Shown here one piece after another: positions 8,390-17,931 of a stretch of DNA of 64,000 nt (position 1 is the stretch's first letter; each line of letters begins with the position of its first letter). Origin of the DNA: Acinetobacter baumannii (GTDB lineage Bacteria > Pseudomonadota > Gammaproteobacteria > Pseudomonadales > Moraxellaceae); assembly GCF_009759685.1 (NCBI RefSeq), contig NZ_CP046654.1, forward strand, positions 3,348,001 through 3,412,000, read 5' to 3'. The notes under the pieces were generated by a model that did no database searches, was not told the DNA's origin, and worked only from the letters and a program-made list of their open reading frames with translations. Position numbers and translations under genes: made by a program.

Positions 8390-9529
8390 TTATTCGAGCA
8401 ATTTTAAGAGCTTTGCCCGATACGGTGTTTCTTCGGGCAGAAGTTCAAGTAAGCGTTCAACGGCATCAACACGGTCGGGAACACGGCTAACCACACGTAA
8501 TAGTTGGTCTACATCATCAATTTGATAGATAACATGACTCAAGCGGGCGTCAAAGCAATCTCTCCAAGCACACAAAAACGGACTTTCTGACTTGGCTAAA
8601 AAACTACCTCTATACAGCGTTAAAGTGGTTGCAGTAAAACCTAAGTTTAGTGCTTGCTCAGCCATGAGAAAGTCACATTGAATTTCACAGTTAAGTCTAT
8701 ATGGTCGTGACTCGATCACATCGGGAATCAGGTTTCGAAGCTGTGAGAGCTCAGCTTTTAGTGTAGTGGTACTCACTGGTCGATCGCCATATAAGGCATA
8801 GTGAAGCTCTTCTAAGTTTATGCCTTCCGGACATAAAGCAAGAATACATAAAATTTCGATTTGGCGCTGCGTGAGTGTCAAGCCATGTTGATTGTATTGA
8901 ACCTTAGGCGTGCCTAGCGCCTTAATATATAAAATGTTCTTTTGATGAAGTTGAATGGCTTGTTTTACAATATCAGCACAGCGTTCAACAGCTAAAATTC
9001 CAAGTGAGTTATGCTTTTGATATTTAGTTGATAAGTTCATAATGCCGTAAAACTGGCCTGTGTTTGCATCGGTGATAGGCGCTGCATAACATACCCAGTC
9101 TCTAACGCTGTTCATCTGATTTTCATGTGAATAAACACAACTTGCAGAATGTGTATTTAGTGCAAGACCAATTGCATTTTGACCAACTGCTTGGGTTGAC
9201 CATTGTCCACCTTCAATAAAATGGACTTGTTCGGCAGATGAACGCATAGGCGTACTACTCCATGTCCAGAGTAAAGTACCGTGAGGGTCAGTCACCCCAA
9301 TTGCCATATCCGCATCTTCAGCAATATGCATCAAATTTCTATGGCACTCTTGGATTGAACGACCAAATAAGGAATGTTGCCATTCATGATCTAGATCAAA
9401 TATAGGAGCCGCATCTAGATCGAGTGACGGCTTTTTTCCTAAACAAGGTGTTTCAGAGATTGTTTCCGGTCTAAAGAAAGACGGAAGGTTGTCTGTAGAA
9501 GGCAATAATAATTGTTTTGACATATCCAT
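8390..9529 (-). CDS. GAF-domain regulator with C-terminal winged helix, AcoR-like sensor
   Basis: Likely regulator of the acetoin cluster. Residues about 50-205 form a GAF-type sensor of the kind found at the N-terminus of AcoR (RDWVCYAAPITDANTGQFYG, then NLSTKYQ). Where AcoR carries an AAA+ domain and a Fis helix-turn-helix, this 379-residue protein instead has a segment at about 215-300 (LTLTQRQIEILCILALCPEG; then TTTLKAELSQLRNLIP) that reads as an OmpR/SARP-style winged helix, and a short helical tail. It therefore should not drive sigma-54 promoters. It lies downstream of lipA on the same strand (157-base gap). Sensor similarity and position support an acetoin role; this is inference. Confidence 0.65.
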   Translation of the reverse strand: MDMSKQLLLPSTDNLPSFFRPETISETPCLGKKPSLDLDAAPIFDLDHEWQHSLFGRSIQECHRNLMHIAEDADMAIGVTDPHGTLLWTWSSTPMRSSAEQVHFIEGGQWSTQAVGQNAIGLALNTHSASCVYSHENQMNSVRDWVCYAAPITDANTGQFYGIMNLSTKYQKHNSLGILAVERCADIVKQAIQLHQKNILYIKALGTPKVQYNQHGLTLTQRQIEILCILALCPEGINLEELHYALYGDRPVSTTTLKAELSQLRNLIPDVIESRPYRLNCEIQCDFLMAEQALNLGFTATTLTLYRGSFLAKSESPFLCAWRDCFDARLSHVIYQIDDVDQLLRVVSRVPDRVDAVERLLELLPEETPYRAKLLKLLE

Positions 9530-9686
9530 ATCGAAGTTCCTTTATCGTTGAAATGGCGTATCCGTGGCCGCTCAACAGGTTTAGCTTTCTTATTGTGACT
9601 ATTTCCTCGTTATTTCATTTACCTTAAATAATTTTAAACGGTTTGACTATTATCCTATTGGGTAAGTTTTGTTATTTCGCCTCGCC

Positions 9687-10673
9687 CTATGACAAAACAT
9701 CCTCTCTTGAAAATGGCTTTGGGGCAGGTTCTCCGAAATATTGCCGATCGGCAAAATAGCTAGAACGGACCATCGGCGCACTCCAGATATTTTTAAAGCC
9801 TAAACGCTGACCATGCTGAGTGTATCTTTCAAATTCTTGTAAATTCACAAACCGGTGAATAGGGGCATGTGATTTAGAGGGCTGTAAATATTGTCCAATA
9901 GTCACTAAATCTACATCATGATCTTTTAAATCGTTGAGTAGAGCAATAACCTCAGCTTCAATTTCTCCTAGCCCTACCATTAGGCCGCATTTAGTTTTGA
10001 TATCAGGACAGTATTTTTTAAAACGTTTTAATAAATTTAACGAATGCTGATAGTCCGAACCGGGGCGCATCGCTTTATATAAACGCGGCACTGTCTCAAT
10101 ATTATGATTAAACACATCGGGTGGTGATAAGCTTAATGTAGAGAGTGCTGTTTCTAAACGGCCACGAAAGTCCGGAACTAAAATTTCAATCAGCGTATCT
10201 GGACAACGGTTTCTGATTTCTTCAATACACTTCACAAAATGTGCTGCACCACCATCGTGTAGATCATCACGGTCTACAGAGGTAATGACTACATATTTTA
10301 AGTTTAGGTTAGCGACCGTCTCAGCTAGATGTTTAGGTTCATTTTCATCTAAAGGCATTGGACGACCATGTGCTACATCGCAGAAAGGGCAACGTCTTGT
10401 ACAAATATCTCCCATAATCATAAATGTTGCCGTACCACCGCCAAAACATTCAGGTAGATTTGGACATGCGGCTTCTTCACAAACACTATGTAGCTTTTGT
10501 TGGCGTAATAAATTTTTGATACGTTGAATTTCTTCGAAATCAGTTATTTTTGCTCGAATCCATTCAGGTTTTTTAGGTAGTTCTTCGGTAGGTAAAATTT
10601 TAATAGGAATACGAGAAACTTTATCTATTCCTCTTAACTTAATACCTGTCTCTATTTGCCTTTTTAAGTCCAT
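9687..10673 (-). CDS. lipA: Lipoyl synthase (acetoin-cluster copy)
   Basis: Radical-SAM enzyme inserting two sulfurs into octanoyl groups on lipoyl domains. The 328-residue protein has both iron-sulfur sites: [12 protein letters not shown] (auxiliary cluster) and CTRRCPFC (radical-SAM cluster), and ends with the VRSSYFAD signature that supplies the conserved serine. It is divergent from acoA across a 364-base gap. Its obvious client is the lipoyl domain of AcoC next door. Acinetobacter would be expected to carry another lipA for its other 2-oxoacid dehydrogenases, so this looks like a dedicated copy, but that cannot be checked here. Confidence 0.92.
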   Translation of the reverse strand: MDLKRQIETGIKLRGIDKVSRIPIKILPTEELPKKPEWIRAKITDFEEIQRIKNLLRQQKLHSVCEEAACPNLPECFGGGTATFMIMGDICTRRCPFCDVAHGRPMPLDENEPKHLAETVANLNLKYVVITSVDRDDLHDGGAAHFVKCIEEIRNRCPDTLIEILVPDFRGRLETALSTLSLSPPDVFNHNIETVPRLYKAMRPGSDYQHSLNLLKRFKKYCPDIKTKCGLMVGLGEIEAEVIALLNDLKDHDVDLVTIGQYLQPSKSHAPIHRFVNLQEFERYTQHGQRLGFKNIWSAPMVRSSYFADRQYFGEPAPKPFSREDVLS

Positions 10674-11037
10674 ATATAAAATTCCATTTTATATTAAATA
10701 AATTTGCAACTAGACTGGTTATAATAAAAAACCTTATTTCTATAAATAAGAAATAAAGAATTTATTAATGCGTATAGTGCACAGCAAATATTATAAATTA
10801 ATAAAGGTTGGTTAAAGGTTTGTTTTACAAGTATATGAAATTAATTAAAATTTTTTAATTTTATTTTTGCGGTGTAAGCTTGTGATAAATAAAAATTAAT
10901 AGCTAAAAAACTTATTTAAAACTTTTTAGTCTAATAGCATATTAAATTAAATTGAGCTTTATTATTTATAGCGAAATATATAACACTCGCTGAAACTTGG
11001 TTGATTTTTAATAATCAAGATAATAAAGGAAAAGGAT
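10674..11037. promoter_or_regulatory. Divergent lipA / acoA control region
   Basis: A 364-base AT-rich region between divergent lipA and acoA, so it must hold promoters for both. It contains an inverted repeat CTAAAAA (10903-10909) and TTTTTAG (10923-10929), a candidate operator. I found no GG-N10-GC pair fitting a sigma-54 promoter, in keeping with the non-AAA+ regulator nearby. AAAGGAAAAGG directly before acoA is a strong ribosome site. Confidence 0.5.
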
Positions 11038-12000
11038 ATGCAATTAACGGAAGAGCAATTACTCGCAGCGTATAAACGCATGCGTGATATTCGTGAATTT
11101 GAAGATCGACTTCATGAAGAAAATACCAATGGTGATATTCCAGGCTTTATTCACTTATATAGCGGAGAAGAAGCTGTAGCAGTCGGGATTTGCGAAAACT
11201 TAACCGACAAAGACTATATCACTTCAACACACCGTGGACATGGACACTGTATTGCAAAAGGTTGTGATATTCACGCCATGATGCTGGAAATTTTCGGTAA
11301 AGATGACGGGCTATGCCGTGGAAAAGGCGGTTCTATGCATATTGCCGATTTAGATAAAGGTATGCTCGGTGCCAACGGGATTGTGGGTGGTGGGCCTCCT
11401 TTAGCAATTGGTGCAGCGTTGACAGCGAAAACTTTAAAGACTGGTGGCGTCGGTCTGTCTTTTACAGGTGATGGTGGTTCAAACCAAGGCCTTACTTTTG
11501 AAGCGATGAACATGGCTGTTGTTCTTAAACTTCCTGTGATTTTCGTTTTTGAAAATAACGGTTTTGGTGAGGGGACTGGTCATGATTACGCTGTAGGAAG
11601 CAAAGACATTGCTGGTCGTGCAGCAGGCTTTGGTTTACCGGCAGTTAAAGTTGATGGTACAGACTTCTTTGCCGTCTATGAAGCCGCTCAAACTGCCATT
11701 GAACGCGCGCGCCGTGGTGAAGGTCCAAGCGTGATTGAAACCATCACAAACCGTTTTTATGGCCACTTCGAAGGTGATCCTGGCTTGATTCGTTCTAAAG
11801 AAGAAGTCGAGTTCATCAAAGAAAATAAAGATCCTTTGAAAATTTTCCGAGAAAAAGTCAAAGGCAAAATTGATGAAGCCAAACTAGACGAGATTGATGC
11901 AGCTTCAAAGGCAAATGTTGATGATGCCGTTGCTAAAGCCCGTGCTGCGGCATATCCGAAACCAGAACAACTCCTTACTGACGTCTATGTCTCTTACTAA
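11038..12000 (+). CDS. acoA: Acetoin dehydrogenase E1 alpha subunit
   Basis: Thiamine-diphosphate half of the acetoin-cleaving enzyme complex (acetoin to acetaldehyde plus acetyl-CoA). The 320-residue protein has the TPP motif GDGGSNQGLTFEAMNMA ending in FENNGFGEGT, and the phosphorylation-loop equivalent YGHFEGDPGLIRSKEE near the C-terminus. Compared with pyruvate dehydrogenase E1 alpha it is short, as usual for AcoA. First gene of acoABC-lpd-budC-bdh, with 13 bases to acoB. Confidence 0.93.
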   Translation: MQLTEEQLLAAYKRMRDIREFEDRLHEENTNGDIPGFIHLYSGEEAVAVGICENLTDKDYITSTHRGHGHCIAKGCDIHAMMLEIFGKDDGLCRGKGGSMHIADLDKGMLGANGIVGGGPPLAIGAALTAKTLKTGGVGLSFTGDGGSNQGLTFEAMNMAVVLKLPVIFVFENNGFGEGTGHDYAVGSKDIAGRAAGFGLPAVKVDGTDFFAVYEAAQTAIERARRGEGPSVIETITNRFYGHFEGDPGLIRSKEEVEFIKENKDPLKIFREKVKGKIDEAKLDEIDAASKANVDDAVAKARAAAYPKPEQLLTDVYVSY

Positions 12001-12013
12001 AGGAATAGTAAAG

Positions 12014-13033
12014 ATGCCAAATAAAAGTTTTCGTAATGCAATTAAAGAAGCCATTGAATCAGAAATGCGTCGTGATCCAACCGTATTTGTTGTTGGTGAA
12101 GATGTTCGTGGTGGGCACGGCGGTAAAAACACTGAAGAAAACCAGTTAGAAGGTTTCGGTGGTGTATTGGGCGTAACCAAAGGTTTATGGACAGAATTTG
12201 GTTCGGAACGTGTTATTGATACCCCAATTACCGAGTCTGCAATTATCGGTATGGCTGCTGGTGCTGCAGCAACAGGTTTACGTCCTGTTGCCGATTTAAT
12301 GTTTATGGATTTCTATGGCGTGTGTCATGACATGCTCTATAACCAAGCCGCTAAATTCCGTTATATGTTTGGCGGAAAAGCAAAAGCGCCAATGGTTGTA
12401 CGTGGCATGATTGGCGCAGGTTTCTCTGCGGCAGCTCAGCATTCTCAGTCACCGTACAACGTATTTGCTGCGGTTCCGGGCTTAAAAGTTGTGGTTCCAT
12501 CTAGCCCATATGATGTGAAAGGGCTATTAATTCAGGCTATTCGTGATGATGACCCTGTAGTGTTCTGTGAACATAAAATGCTTTATGACATTAAAGGCGA
12601 AGTTCCAGATGATGCATATACCATTCCTTTTGGTGTAGCAAATTACACCCGTGAAGGAACAGACGTGACCATTATTGCTTTAGGCCTGATGGTACACCGT
12701 GCCAATGAAGTAGCAGATAAACTAGCAAAAGATGGCATTTCGGTTGAAGTGGTCGACCCTCGCACAATTTCACCTCTGGATGAAGAAGGAATTTTAGAAT
12801 CTGTTGCATCGACTGGGCGTGTGGTTATTGTGGATGAATCAGCGGCACGCTGTGGCTTTGGTCATGATGTTGCTGCCCTGATCGCGCAAAAAGGTTTCCA
12901 CTATTTGAAAGCACCTGTTGAACTCGTAACGCCACCACATACGCCTGTTCCATTCTCTCCAGTTTTAGAAAAAGAATGGATTCCAAGTGTAGAGCGTATT
13001 GAGCAAGCTGTGCGAAAAACATTGGAGGCTTAG
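12014..13033 (+). CDS. acoB: Acetoin dehydrogenase E1 beta subunit
   Basis: Partner of AcoA in the E1 heterotetramer. I set the start at the ATG at 12014 (MPNKSFRNAI), with AAAGGAA overlapping the acoA stop as ribosome site; the longer reading that begins inside acoA has no support. This gives 339 residues. Visible landmarks: GEDVRGGHGGKN, the DTPITESAIIGMAAGAA stretch of transketolase-like beta subunits, and a C-terminal transketolase domain (EVVDPRTISPLDEEGI). One base separates its stop from the acoC start, so translation is probably coupled. Confidence 0.93.
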   Translation: MPNKSFRNAIKEAIESEMRRDPTVFVVGEDVRGGHGGKNTEENQLEGFGGVLGVTKGLWTEFGSERVIDTPITESAIIGMAAGAAATGLRPVADLMFMDFYGVCHDMLYNQAAKFRYMFGGKAKAPMVVRGMIGAGFSAAAQHSQSPYNVFAAVPGLKVVVPSSPYDVKGLLIQAIRDDDPVVFCEHKMLYDIKGEVPDDAYTIPFGVANYTREGTDVTIIALGLMVHRANEVADKLAKDGISVEVVDPRTISPLDEEGILESVASTGRVVIVDESAARCGFGHDVAALIAQKGFHYLKAPVELVTPPHTPVPFSPVLEKEWIPSVERIEQAVRKTLEA

Positions 13034-13034
13034 G

Positions 13035-14570
13035 ATGAGCGAAATTAAAACGCTGGAGATCCCGAAATGGGGATTATCCATGGAAGAAGGCACGATCGCC
13101 CAATGGTTGATTAAAGAGGGTGATAGCTTTAATAAAGGCGATGAAATTTGTGAAATTGAAACCACAAAAATCGTCAATGTGTTAGAAGCGCCTTTTGCTG
13201 GAACGCTCCGTAAAATTTTAGCGAAAGATGGTGATACTTTACCTGTTGGTGGTCTTATTGCCGTATGTGCTGATAGTGAAGTTTCTGATGCAGAAATTGA
13301 AAAGTTTATTGCATCACTAGGTGGTTCAGCAGCTCAAGCCCCGGAAGCACCTTCGGAGCAAAGTAAAGCGGAAACATCTGCACCTGTTGCTGAAAAAACA
13401 GAACAACCACAGACTGTAGCAGCTAGTGCTTCAGCTCCTGCAAAGGTAGCGAAAGAGGACTACGCTGTACCAGAGTCATTACAAGGCTATCAAACATCTA
13501 ATGAGTTGTTTGCAACGCCGCATGCATTAAAGCTTGCAGAAAAACACAATGTAAACTTGGCAAAAGTCACAGGTTCTGGTCGTGAAGGACGTATTAGTGT
13601 TCAAGACATCCAGAAGGCTGTACAGGCTGCTGGTGGTCAGTGGCCTGATGTTAAGCAGCAAACTCAAGCTAAAGTGGTTAAATCTACGGCCGATGATAGC
13701 CAAGTTTTAGCAACGCCTGTAGCACGTCGTTTAGCAAAGCAGTGGGGCATTAACCTAAATGATTGCCGTGTTTCAGGTACTCGTGGCCGTGTCTGTAAAG
13801 AAGATGTTGAGGCAGTTTACTATCGTAATAACCCAACGCCAGTAAATGAACAACCTTTGCAATGTGCAACTCAACCACAATCAACCGTTACGACGGTGGC
13901 AATGAATGGAATGCGTAAAGCGATTGCTTCACGGTTACAGGCTGCAAAACGTAACGCACCGCATTTCCGCTTAGTGGTCGATCTCAACGTAGAGGCTTTG
14001 CAAAAATTACGTAAGCAGATTAATGAGACTGTTCCACAAGTGAAACTTTCTATTAATGACATGCTAATTAAGGCAGCTGCCGCCGCACTGATTAAAGTAC
14101 CTGAGGTGAATGTTCAATTTGATGAAGCGACTCAATCAATTTTACAGTTCTCTCAAGCGGACATTTCGGTAGCCGTAGCGATTCCAAACGGTTTAATTAC
14201 ACCCATTGTGAAAGCTGCGAATCAAAAATCGTTGGCACAAATTTCCGATGACATGCGTGATTTGGCAACTCGTGCTAAGACTGGCAAGTTACAACCTGAC
14301 GAGTTTCAGGGAGGCAGCTTTAGCATTTCAAATTTAGGAATGTTAGGCATTAAACAGTTCGATGCCATTATTAACCCACCGCAAGGTGCAATTATGGCAT
14401 TAGGTGCTTCGGAATCTCGCGCTGTTGTCGAAAATGGCAATGTAGTGGTTCGTGAGATTGTCACAGCGACGTTGTCATGCGATCACCGAGTTATTGATGG
14501 CGCAGTTGGGGCGAAATTCTTGGCCAGCTTTAAGCAGTTTGTTGAAAACCCTGCTTTAATTTTGGTGTAG
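13035..14570 (+). CDS. acoC: Acetoin dehydrogenase E2 (dihydrolipoyl acetyltransferase) with two E3-binding domains
   Basis: Core acyltransferase of the acetoin complex. The start is the ATG at 13035 with GGAGG six bases ahead, giving 511 residues. Order of domains: lipoyl domain (about 1-80, PKWGLSMEEG and lipoyl-lysine K45 in EIETTKI); Ala/Glu/Pro-rich linker; a subunit-binding domain near 155-195 (ATPHALKLAEKHNVNLAKV, GREGRIS); a second one near 225-265 (ATPVARRLAKQWGINL, GTRGRV); catalytic domain to the end with the acyltransferase motif CDHRVIDG. One such binding domain is usual, so two in tandem is notable. lipA and the E3 gene flank the operon. Confidence 0.93.
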   Translation: MSEIKTLEIPKWGLSMEEGTIAQWLIKEGDSFNKGDEICEIETTKIVNVLEAPFAGTLRKILAKDGDTLPVGGLIAVCADSEVSDAEIEKFIASLGGSAAQAPEAPSEQSKAETSAPVAEKTEQPQTVAASASAPAKVAKEDYAVPESLQGYQTSNELFATPHALKLAEKHNVNLAKVTGSGREGRISVQDIQKAVQAAGGQWPDVKQQTQAKVVKSTADDSQVLATPVARRLAKQWGINLNDCRVSGTRGRVCKEDVEAVYYRNNPTPVNEQPLQCATQPQSTVTTVAMNGMRKAIASRLQAAKRNAPHFRLVVDLNVEALQKLRKQINETVPQVKLSINDMLIKAAAAALIKVPEVNVQFDEATQSILQFSQADISVAVAIPNGLITPIVKAANQKSLAQISDDMRDLATRAKTGKLQPDEFQGGSFSISNLGMLGIKQFDAIINPPQGAIMALGASESRAVVENGNVVVREIVTATLSCDHRVIDGAVGAKFLASFKQFVENPALILV

Positions 14571-14580
14571 GAGAACCCGC

Positions 14581-15984
14581 ATGTCAGCAGCTCAATTTGA
14601 TTTAATTGTGATTGGCGCGGGACCAGGTGGGTATGTGGCTGCAATTCGTGCAGCCCAGCTCGGGTTAAAAACCGCAATTGTAGAAGAGCGACATTTAGGC
14701 GGAATTTGTCTAAATTGGGGCTGTATTCCAACCAAAGCTTTGCTTGCAGGCGCAGAGCTTGCAACCCAGTTTAAACATGCCGGACAGTTTGGTTTTCAGG
14801 TATCCCAACTCGATTTTGATATTCAAAAGCTTGTGCAACATAGCCGACAAGTGTCAGCTCAATTAGTACAAGGCATCGATTACTTACTGAAAAAGAATCA
14901 GGTGACCGTGTTTAATGGTCGTGCTCAGCTTACGGCAAAAGAAAAACTTGAAGTGACAGATGCTCAAGGTAATAGTCAGGATTTGAGTGCACCACATATC
15001 ATTTTGGCAACTGGAGCTAAAGCTCGACATGTTCCTCAACTTCCTGTCGATGGAACATATGTCTGGAGCTATAAAGAAGCGCTTGTTCCAGAGCAGTTAC
15101 CGAAAAGTTTACTGGTTGTAGGTTCAGGTGCAATTGGTAGTGAGTTTGCCAGTCTTTATCAAGACTTGGGTTGTCAGGTGACCCTTATTGATTTGGCTAA
15201 ACAAATTTTACCGACCGAAGATGCAGAAGTTGCTCAATTTGTTAGAAAACAATTTGAACAAAAAGGTATGAAAGTCATAACCAATGCTGTCGTTCAAAGT
15301 ATTCAGATTGAAAATGAGCAAGTCCACTGTGTGGTTGAAACGGCAAATGATGTTCAAACGCTTGTTTTTGATCGCGTGCTTTCGGCAATTGGTGTACAGC
15401 CGAATACCACAAGGATAGGACTAGAACGTTTAGGTGTAGAACTCAATCCACAAGGTTTTGTGGCAATTGATGACTATTGTAAAACCAACGTAGCAGGGCT
15501 TTATGCCATTGGTGATGTTGCTGGAGCACCTTGTCTCGCTCATAAAGCAAGCCATGAAGCCATAATATGTGTCGAGAAAATCGCTGGTGTGGCAAACGTC
15601 CATTCACTCGACCGTAGCCAGATACCTGGTTGTATTTTTACACATCCACAAGTGGCGAGTATTGGTTTAACGGAAAATGCAGCAAAAGCTAAGAATCTAC
15701 CTATACGTATTGGTAAGTTTTCTTTAACTGCAAATGGTAAAGCTTTAGCAATTGGAGATGCGTCAGGTTTCGTTAAAACGGTGGTACATGCAGAAACGGG
15801 TGAATTACTTGGTGCACATATGGTGGGTCATGAAGTGACCGAACATATCCAAGGATTTGCCATGGCGAAATATCTAGAAGCAACTGATGAAAGTTTAGCT
15901 CAAGTGATTTTCCCGCATCCAACATTATCAGAAGCCATGCATGAATCCATTTTGGCTTCAATGCAACGAGCGATTCATATGTAG
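14581..15984 (+). CDS. acoL: Dihydrolipoamide dehydrogenase (E3) of the acetoin complex
   Basis: FAD enzyme that reoxidises the AcoC lipoyl group using NAD+. The 467-residue protein shows the FAD site [13 protein letters not shown], the redox disulfide in [13 protein letters not shown], the NAD site [15 protein letters not shown] and the catalytic His/Glu pair in [17 protein letters not shown] precedes the ATG; acoC ends 10 bases upstream. Probably dedicated to acetoin oxidation, given its place in the operon. Confidence 0.94.
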   Translation: MSAAQFDLIVIGAGPGGYVAAIRAAQLGLKTAIVEERHLGGICLNWGCIPTKALLAGAELATQFKHAGQFGFQVSQLDFDIQKLVQHSRQVSAQLVQGIDYLLKKNQVTVFNGRAQLTAKEKLEVTDAQGNSQDLSAPHIILATGAKARHVPQLPVDGTYVWSYKEALVPEQLPKSLLVVGSGAIGSEFASLYQDLGCQVTLIDLAKQILPTEDAEVAQFVRKQFEQKGMKVITNAVVQSIQIENEQVHCVVETANDVQTLVFDRVLSAIGVQPNTTRIGLERLGVELNPQGFVAIDDYCKTNVAGLYAIGDVAGAPCLAHKASHEAIICVEKIAGVANVHSLDRSQIPGCIFTHPQVASIGLTENAAKAKNLPIRIGKFSLTANGKALAIGDASGFVKTVVHAETGELLGAHMVGHEVTEHIQGFAMAKYLEATDESLAQVIFPHPTLSEAMHESILASMQRAIHM

Positions 15985-16010
15985 AAATTCTACATTTACA
16001 GGAGTTGAAC

Positions 16011-16796
16011 ATGGTTAAGGGATTAAAAAATAAAGTCGCTTTAGTGACGGGGGCAGCTCAAGGCATTGGCCGTGGGATTGCCCTGCGCTTAGCGCAAGAA
16101 GGGGCACATATTGCATTAGTTGATATGAAACAAGATCGACTGAACGATGTGCAGCAGGAAATTCAGGCTTTAGGTGTAAATGCTAGCACATTTATTGCTG
16201 ATGTAAGTGACCGCGAGCAAGTGTATGCTGCTATAAATCATGCAGAAGAGACTCTTGGTGGGTTTGATGTCATGATTAATAATGCTGGAATAGCTCAAGT
16301 TCAGGCGATTGCGGATATCACACCTGATGAATTCCAAAAAATTGTTGATATTAATATTGGTGGAGTGCTGTGGGGAATACAGGCTGCTGCCGCAAAATTT
16401 AAGCAGCGGCAACATAAAGGAAAAATCATTAATGCTTGCTCAATTGCAGGCCACGATGGATTTGCTTTACTCGGTATTTACTCGGCAACCAAATTTGCGG
16501 TACGAGCACTTACCCAAGCTGCGGCAAAAGAATATGCCAGTCACGGTATTACCGTAAATGGATATTGTCCCGGAATTGTCGGAACTGACATGTGGGTTGA
16601 AATTGATAAACGTTTTGCTGAAATTACCGGTGCCGCTATAGGTGAAACTTATAAAAAATATGTGGAAGGCATTGCTTTAGGTAGAGCCCAAACACCAGAT
16701 GATGTAGCTGCATTAGTTGCTTTTCTGGCAAGTGAAGATTCGGACTATATAACGGGTCAATCCATTTTAACGGACGGCGGAATTGTCTATCGCTAA
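16011..16796 (+). CDS. budC: Acetoin(diacetyl) reductase, SDR family
   Basis: Short-chain dehydrogenase interconverting acetoin with 2,3-butanediol or diacetyl. The start is the ATG at 16011, with AGGAG six bases upstream; a TTG six bases earlier is in frame but overlaps the spacing region. The 261-residue protein has [10 protein letters not shown] (cofactor site), NNAGIAQ, and the catalytic Ser and Tyr-x-x-x-Lys in [10 protein letters not shown] and YSATKFAV. The C-terminal [13 protein letters not shown] and GQSILTDGG fit the budC/butA branch. Within the aco operon it would feed butanediol into acetoin. Confidence 0.85.
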   Translation: MVKGLKNKVALVTGAAQGIGRGIALRLAQEGAHIALVDMKQDRLNDVQQEIQALGVNASTFIADVSDREQVYAAINHAEETLGGFDVMINNAGIAQVQAIADITPDEFQKIVDINIGGVLWGIQAAAAKFKQRQHKGKIINACSIAGHDGFALLGIYSATKFAVRALTQAAAKEYASHGITVNGYCPGIVGTDMWVEIDKRFAEITGAAIGETYKKYVEGIALGRAQTPDDVAALVAFLASEDSDYITGQSILTDGGIVYR

Positions 16797-16825
16797 AACA
16801 ACATCCTGATTTGAGGGAGATAATA

Positions 16826-17884
16826 ATGAAAGCAGCGCGTTTTTATGACAGAGGCGATATTCGTATTGAAGATATTCCTGAACCAGAAGTCACTCCCGGC
16901 ACTGTAGGCATTAAGGTGGCTTGGTGTGGAATCTGTGGTACAGATTTGCATGAGTTTATGGAAGGACCAATTTTTATTCCACCATGTGGACATCCACATC
17001 CTATTTCAGGTGAATCTGCACCGATTACTATGGGACATGAATTTTCAGGTGTGGTCTATGCTGTAGGTGACGGTGTTGATGATATTGAAATTGGCCAGCA
17101 TGTCGTCGTAGAGCCTTATATTGTGGCCGATGATGTACCGACTGGACCGGGCGATAATTATCATCTTTCCAAAAATATGAACTTTATTGGTTTAGGTGGC
17201 CGTGGCGGAGGTTTATCGGAAAAAATTGCAGTTAAACGCCGTTGGGTGCATCCAATTTCCAATAAAATTCCGCTAGATCAGGCAGCCTTAATTGAACCTT
17301 TATCGGTGGGTCATCATGCTTTCGTACGTAGTGGTGCAAAAGCTGGAGATATTGCTTTGGTTGGCGGTGCGGGGCCAATTGGTTTATTGCTTTCGGCAAT
17401 TTTAAAAGCGAAAGGGCTTAAGGTCATCATTACCGAACTAAGTGCCAAACGTAAAGAAAAAGCCAAAGAGTCGGGTGTTGCAGATTATATTTTAGACCCG
17501 TCAGAAGTTGATGTTGTTTCTGAGGTCATGAAAATTACTAATGGCGATGGTGTTGATGTTGCGTTTGAATGTAGTAGCGTTAACAAGGTGTTAGATACTT
17601 TGGTCGCGGCAGTGAAACCAACAGGCGTTATAGTTATTGTTTCGATTTGGAGCCACCCAGCATCAATTAATGTGCACAGTGTTGTAATGAAAGAGCTCGA
17701 TGTAAGAGGCACAATTGCCTACGTAAATGACCATCAAGAAACCATTAAACTGGTCGAAGAAGGTAAAATAAATCTGGAACCTTTTATTACCCAGCGCATT
17801 CAACTTGATGATTTGATTTCACAAGGTTTTGAAACCTTAATTCATAACAATGAATCAGCCGTTAAGATTATTGTACATCCATAA
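16826..17884 (+). CDS. bdhA: 2,3-Butanediol dehydrogenase, zinc-dependent MDR family
   Basis: Medium-chain zinc alcohol dehydrogenase oxidising 2,3-butanediol to acetoin. The start is the ATG at 16826, with AGGGAGA ahead; 352 residues. Catalytic zinc ligands are visible in CGICGTDLHEF and MGHEFSGVV, the NAD site in GGAGPIGLLLSA. The insertion PIFIPPCGHPHPISGESAP between the first zinc ligand and GHE is typical of butanediol dehydrogenases. The usual four-cysteine structural zinc loop is absent in this branch. Last gene of the acetoin operon, followed by a terminator. Confidence 0.9.
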   Translation: MKAARFYDRGDIRIEDIPEPEVTPGTVGIKVAWCGICGTDLHEFMEGPIFIPPCGHPHPISGESAPITMGHEFSGVVYAVGDGVDDIEIGQHVVVEPYIVADDVPTGPGDNYHLSKNMNFIGLGGRGGGLSEKIAVKRRWVHPISNKIPLDQAALIEPLSVGHHAFVRSGAKAGDIALVGGAGPIGLLLSAILKAKGLKVIITELSAKRKEKAKESGVADYILDPSEVDVVSEVMKITNGDGVDVAFECSSVNKVLDTLVAAVKPTGVIVIVSIWSHPASINVHSVVMKELDVRGTIAYVNDHQETIKLVEEGKINLEPFITQRIQLDDLISQGFETLIHNNESAVKIIVHP

Positions 17885-17902
17885 ATAGACACTTAAGCCT
17901 AT

Positions 17903-17930
17903 AAAAAAGAGCGATGATTCGCTCTTTTTT
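17903..17930. terminator. Bidirectional terminator after the acetoin operon
   Basis: AAAAAAGAGCGA and TCGCTCTTTTTT form a perfect 12-bp stem with loop TGAT, serving the acetoin operon and the converging bestrophin gene. Confidence 0.92.
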
Positions 17931-17931
17931 A

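Noticed and set aside
10674..11037. Sigma-54 promoter for acoA
   Set aside because: No GG-N10-GC match found, and the associated regulator has no AAA+ domain.
11894..12013. Extended N-terminus of AcoB beginning inside acoA
   Set aside because: The ATG at 12014 has a good ribosome site and matches the start of E1 beta proteins.
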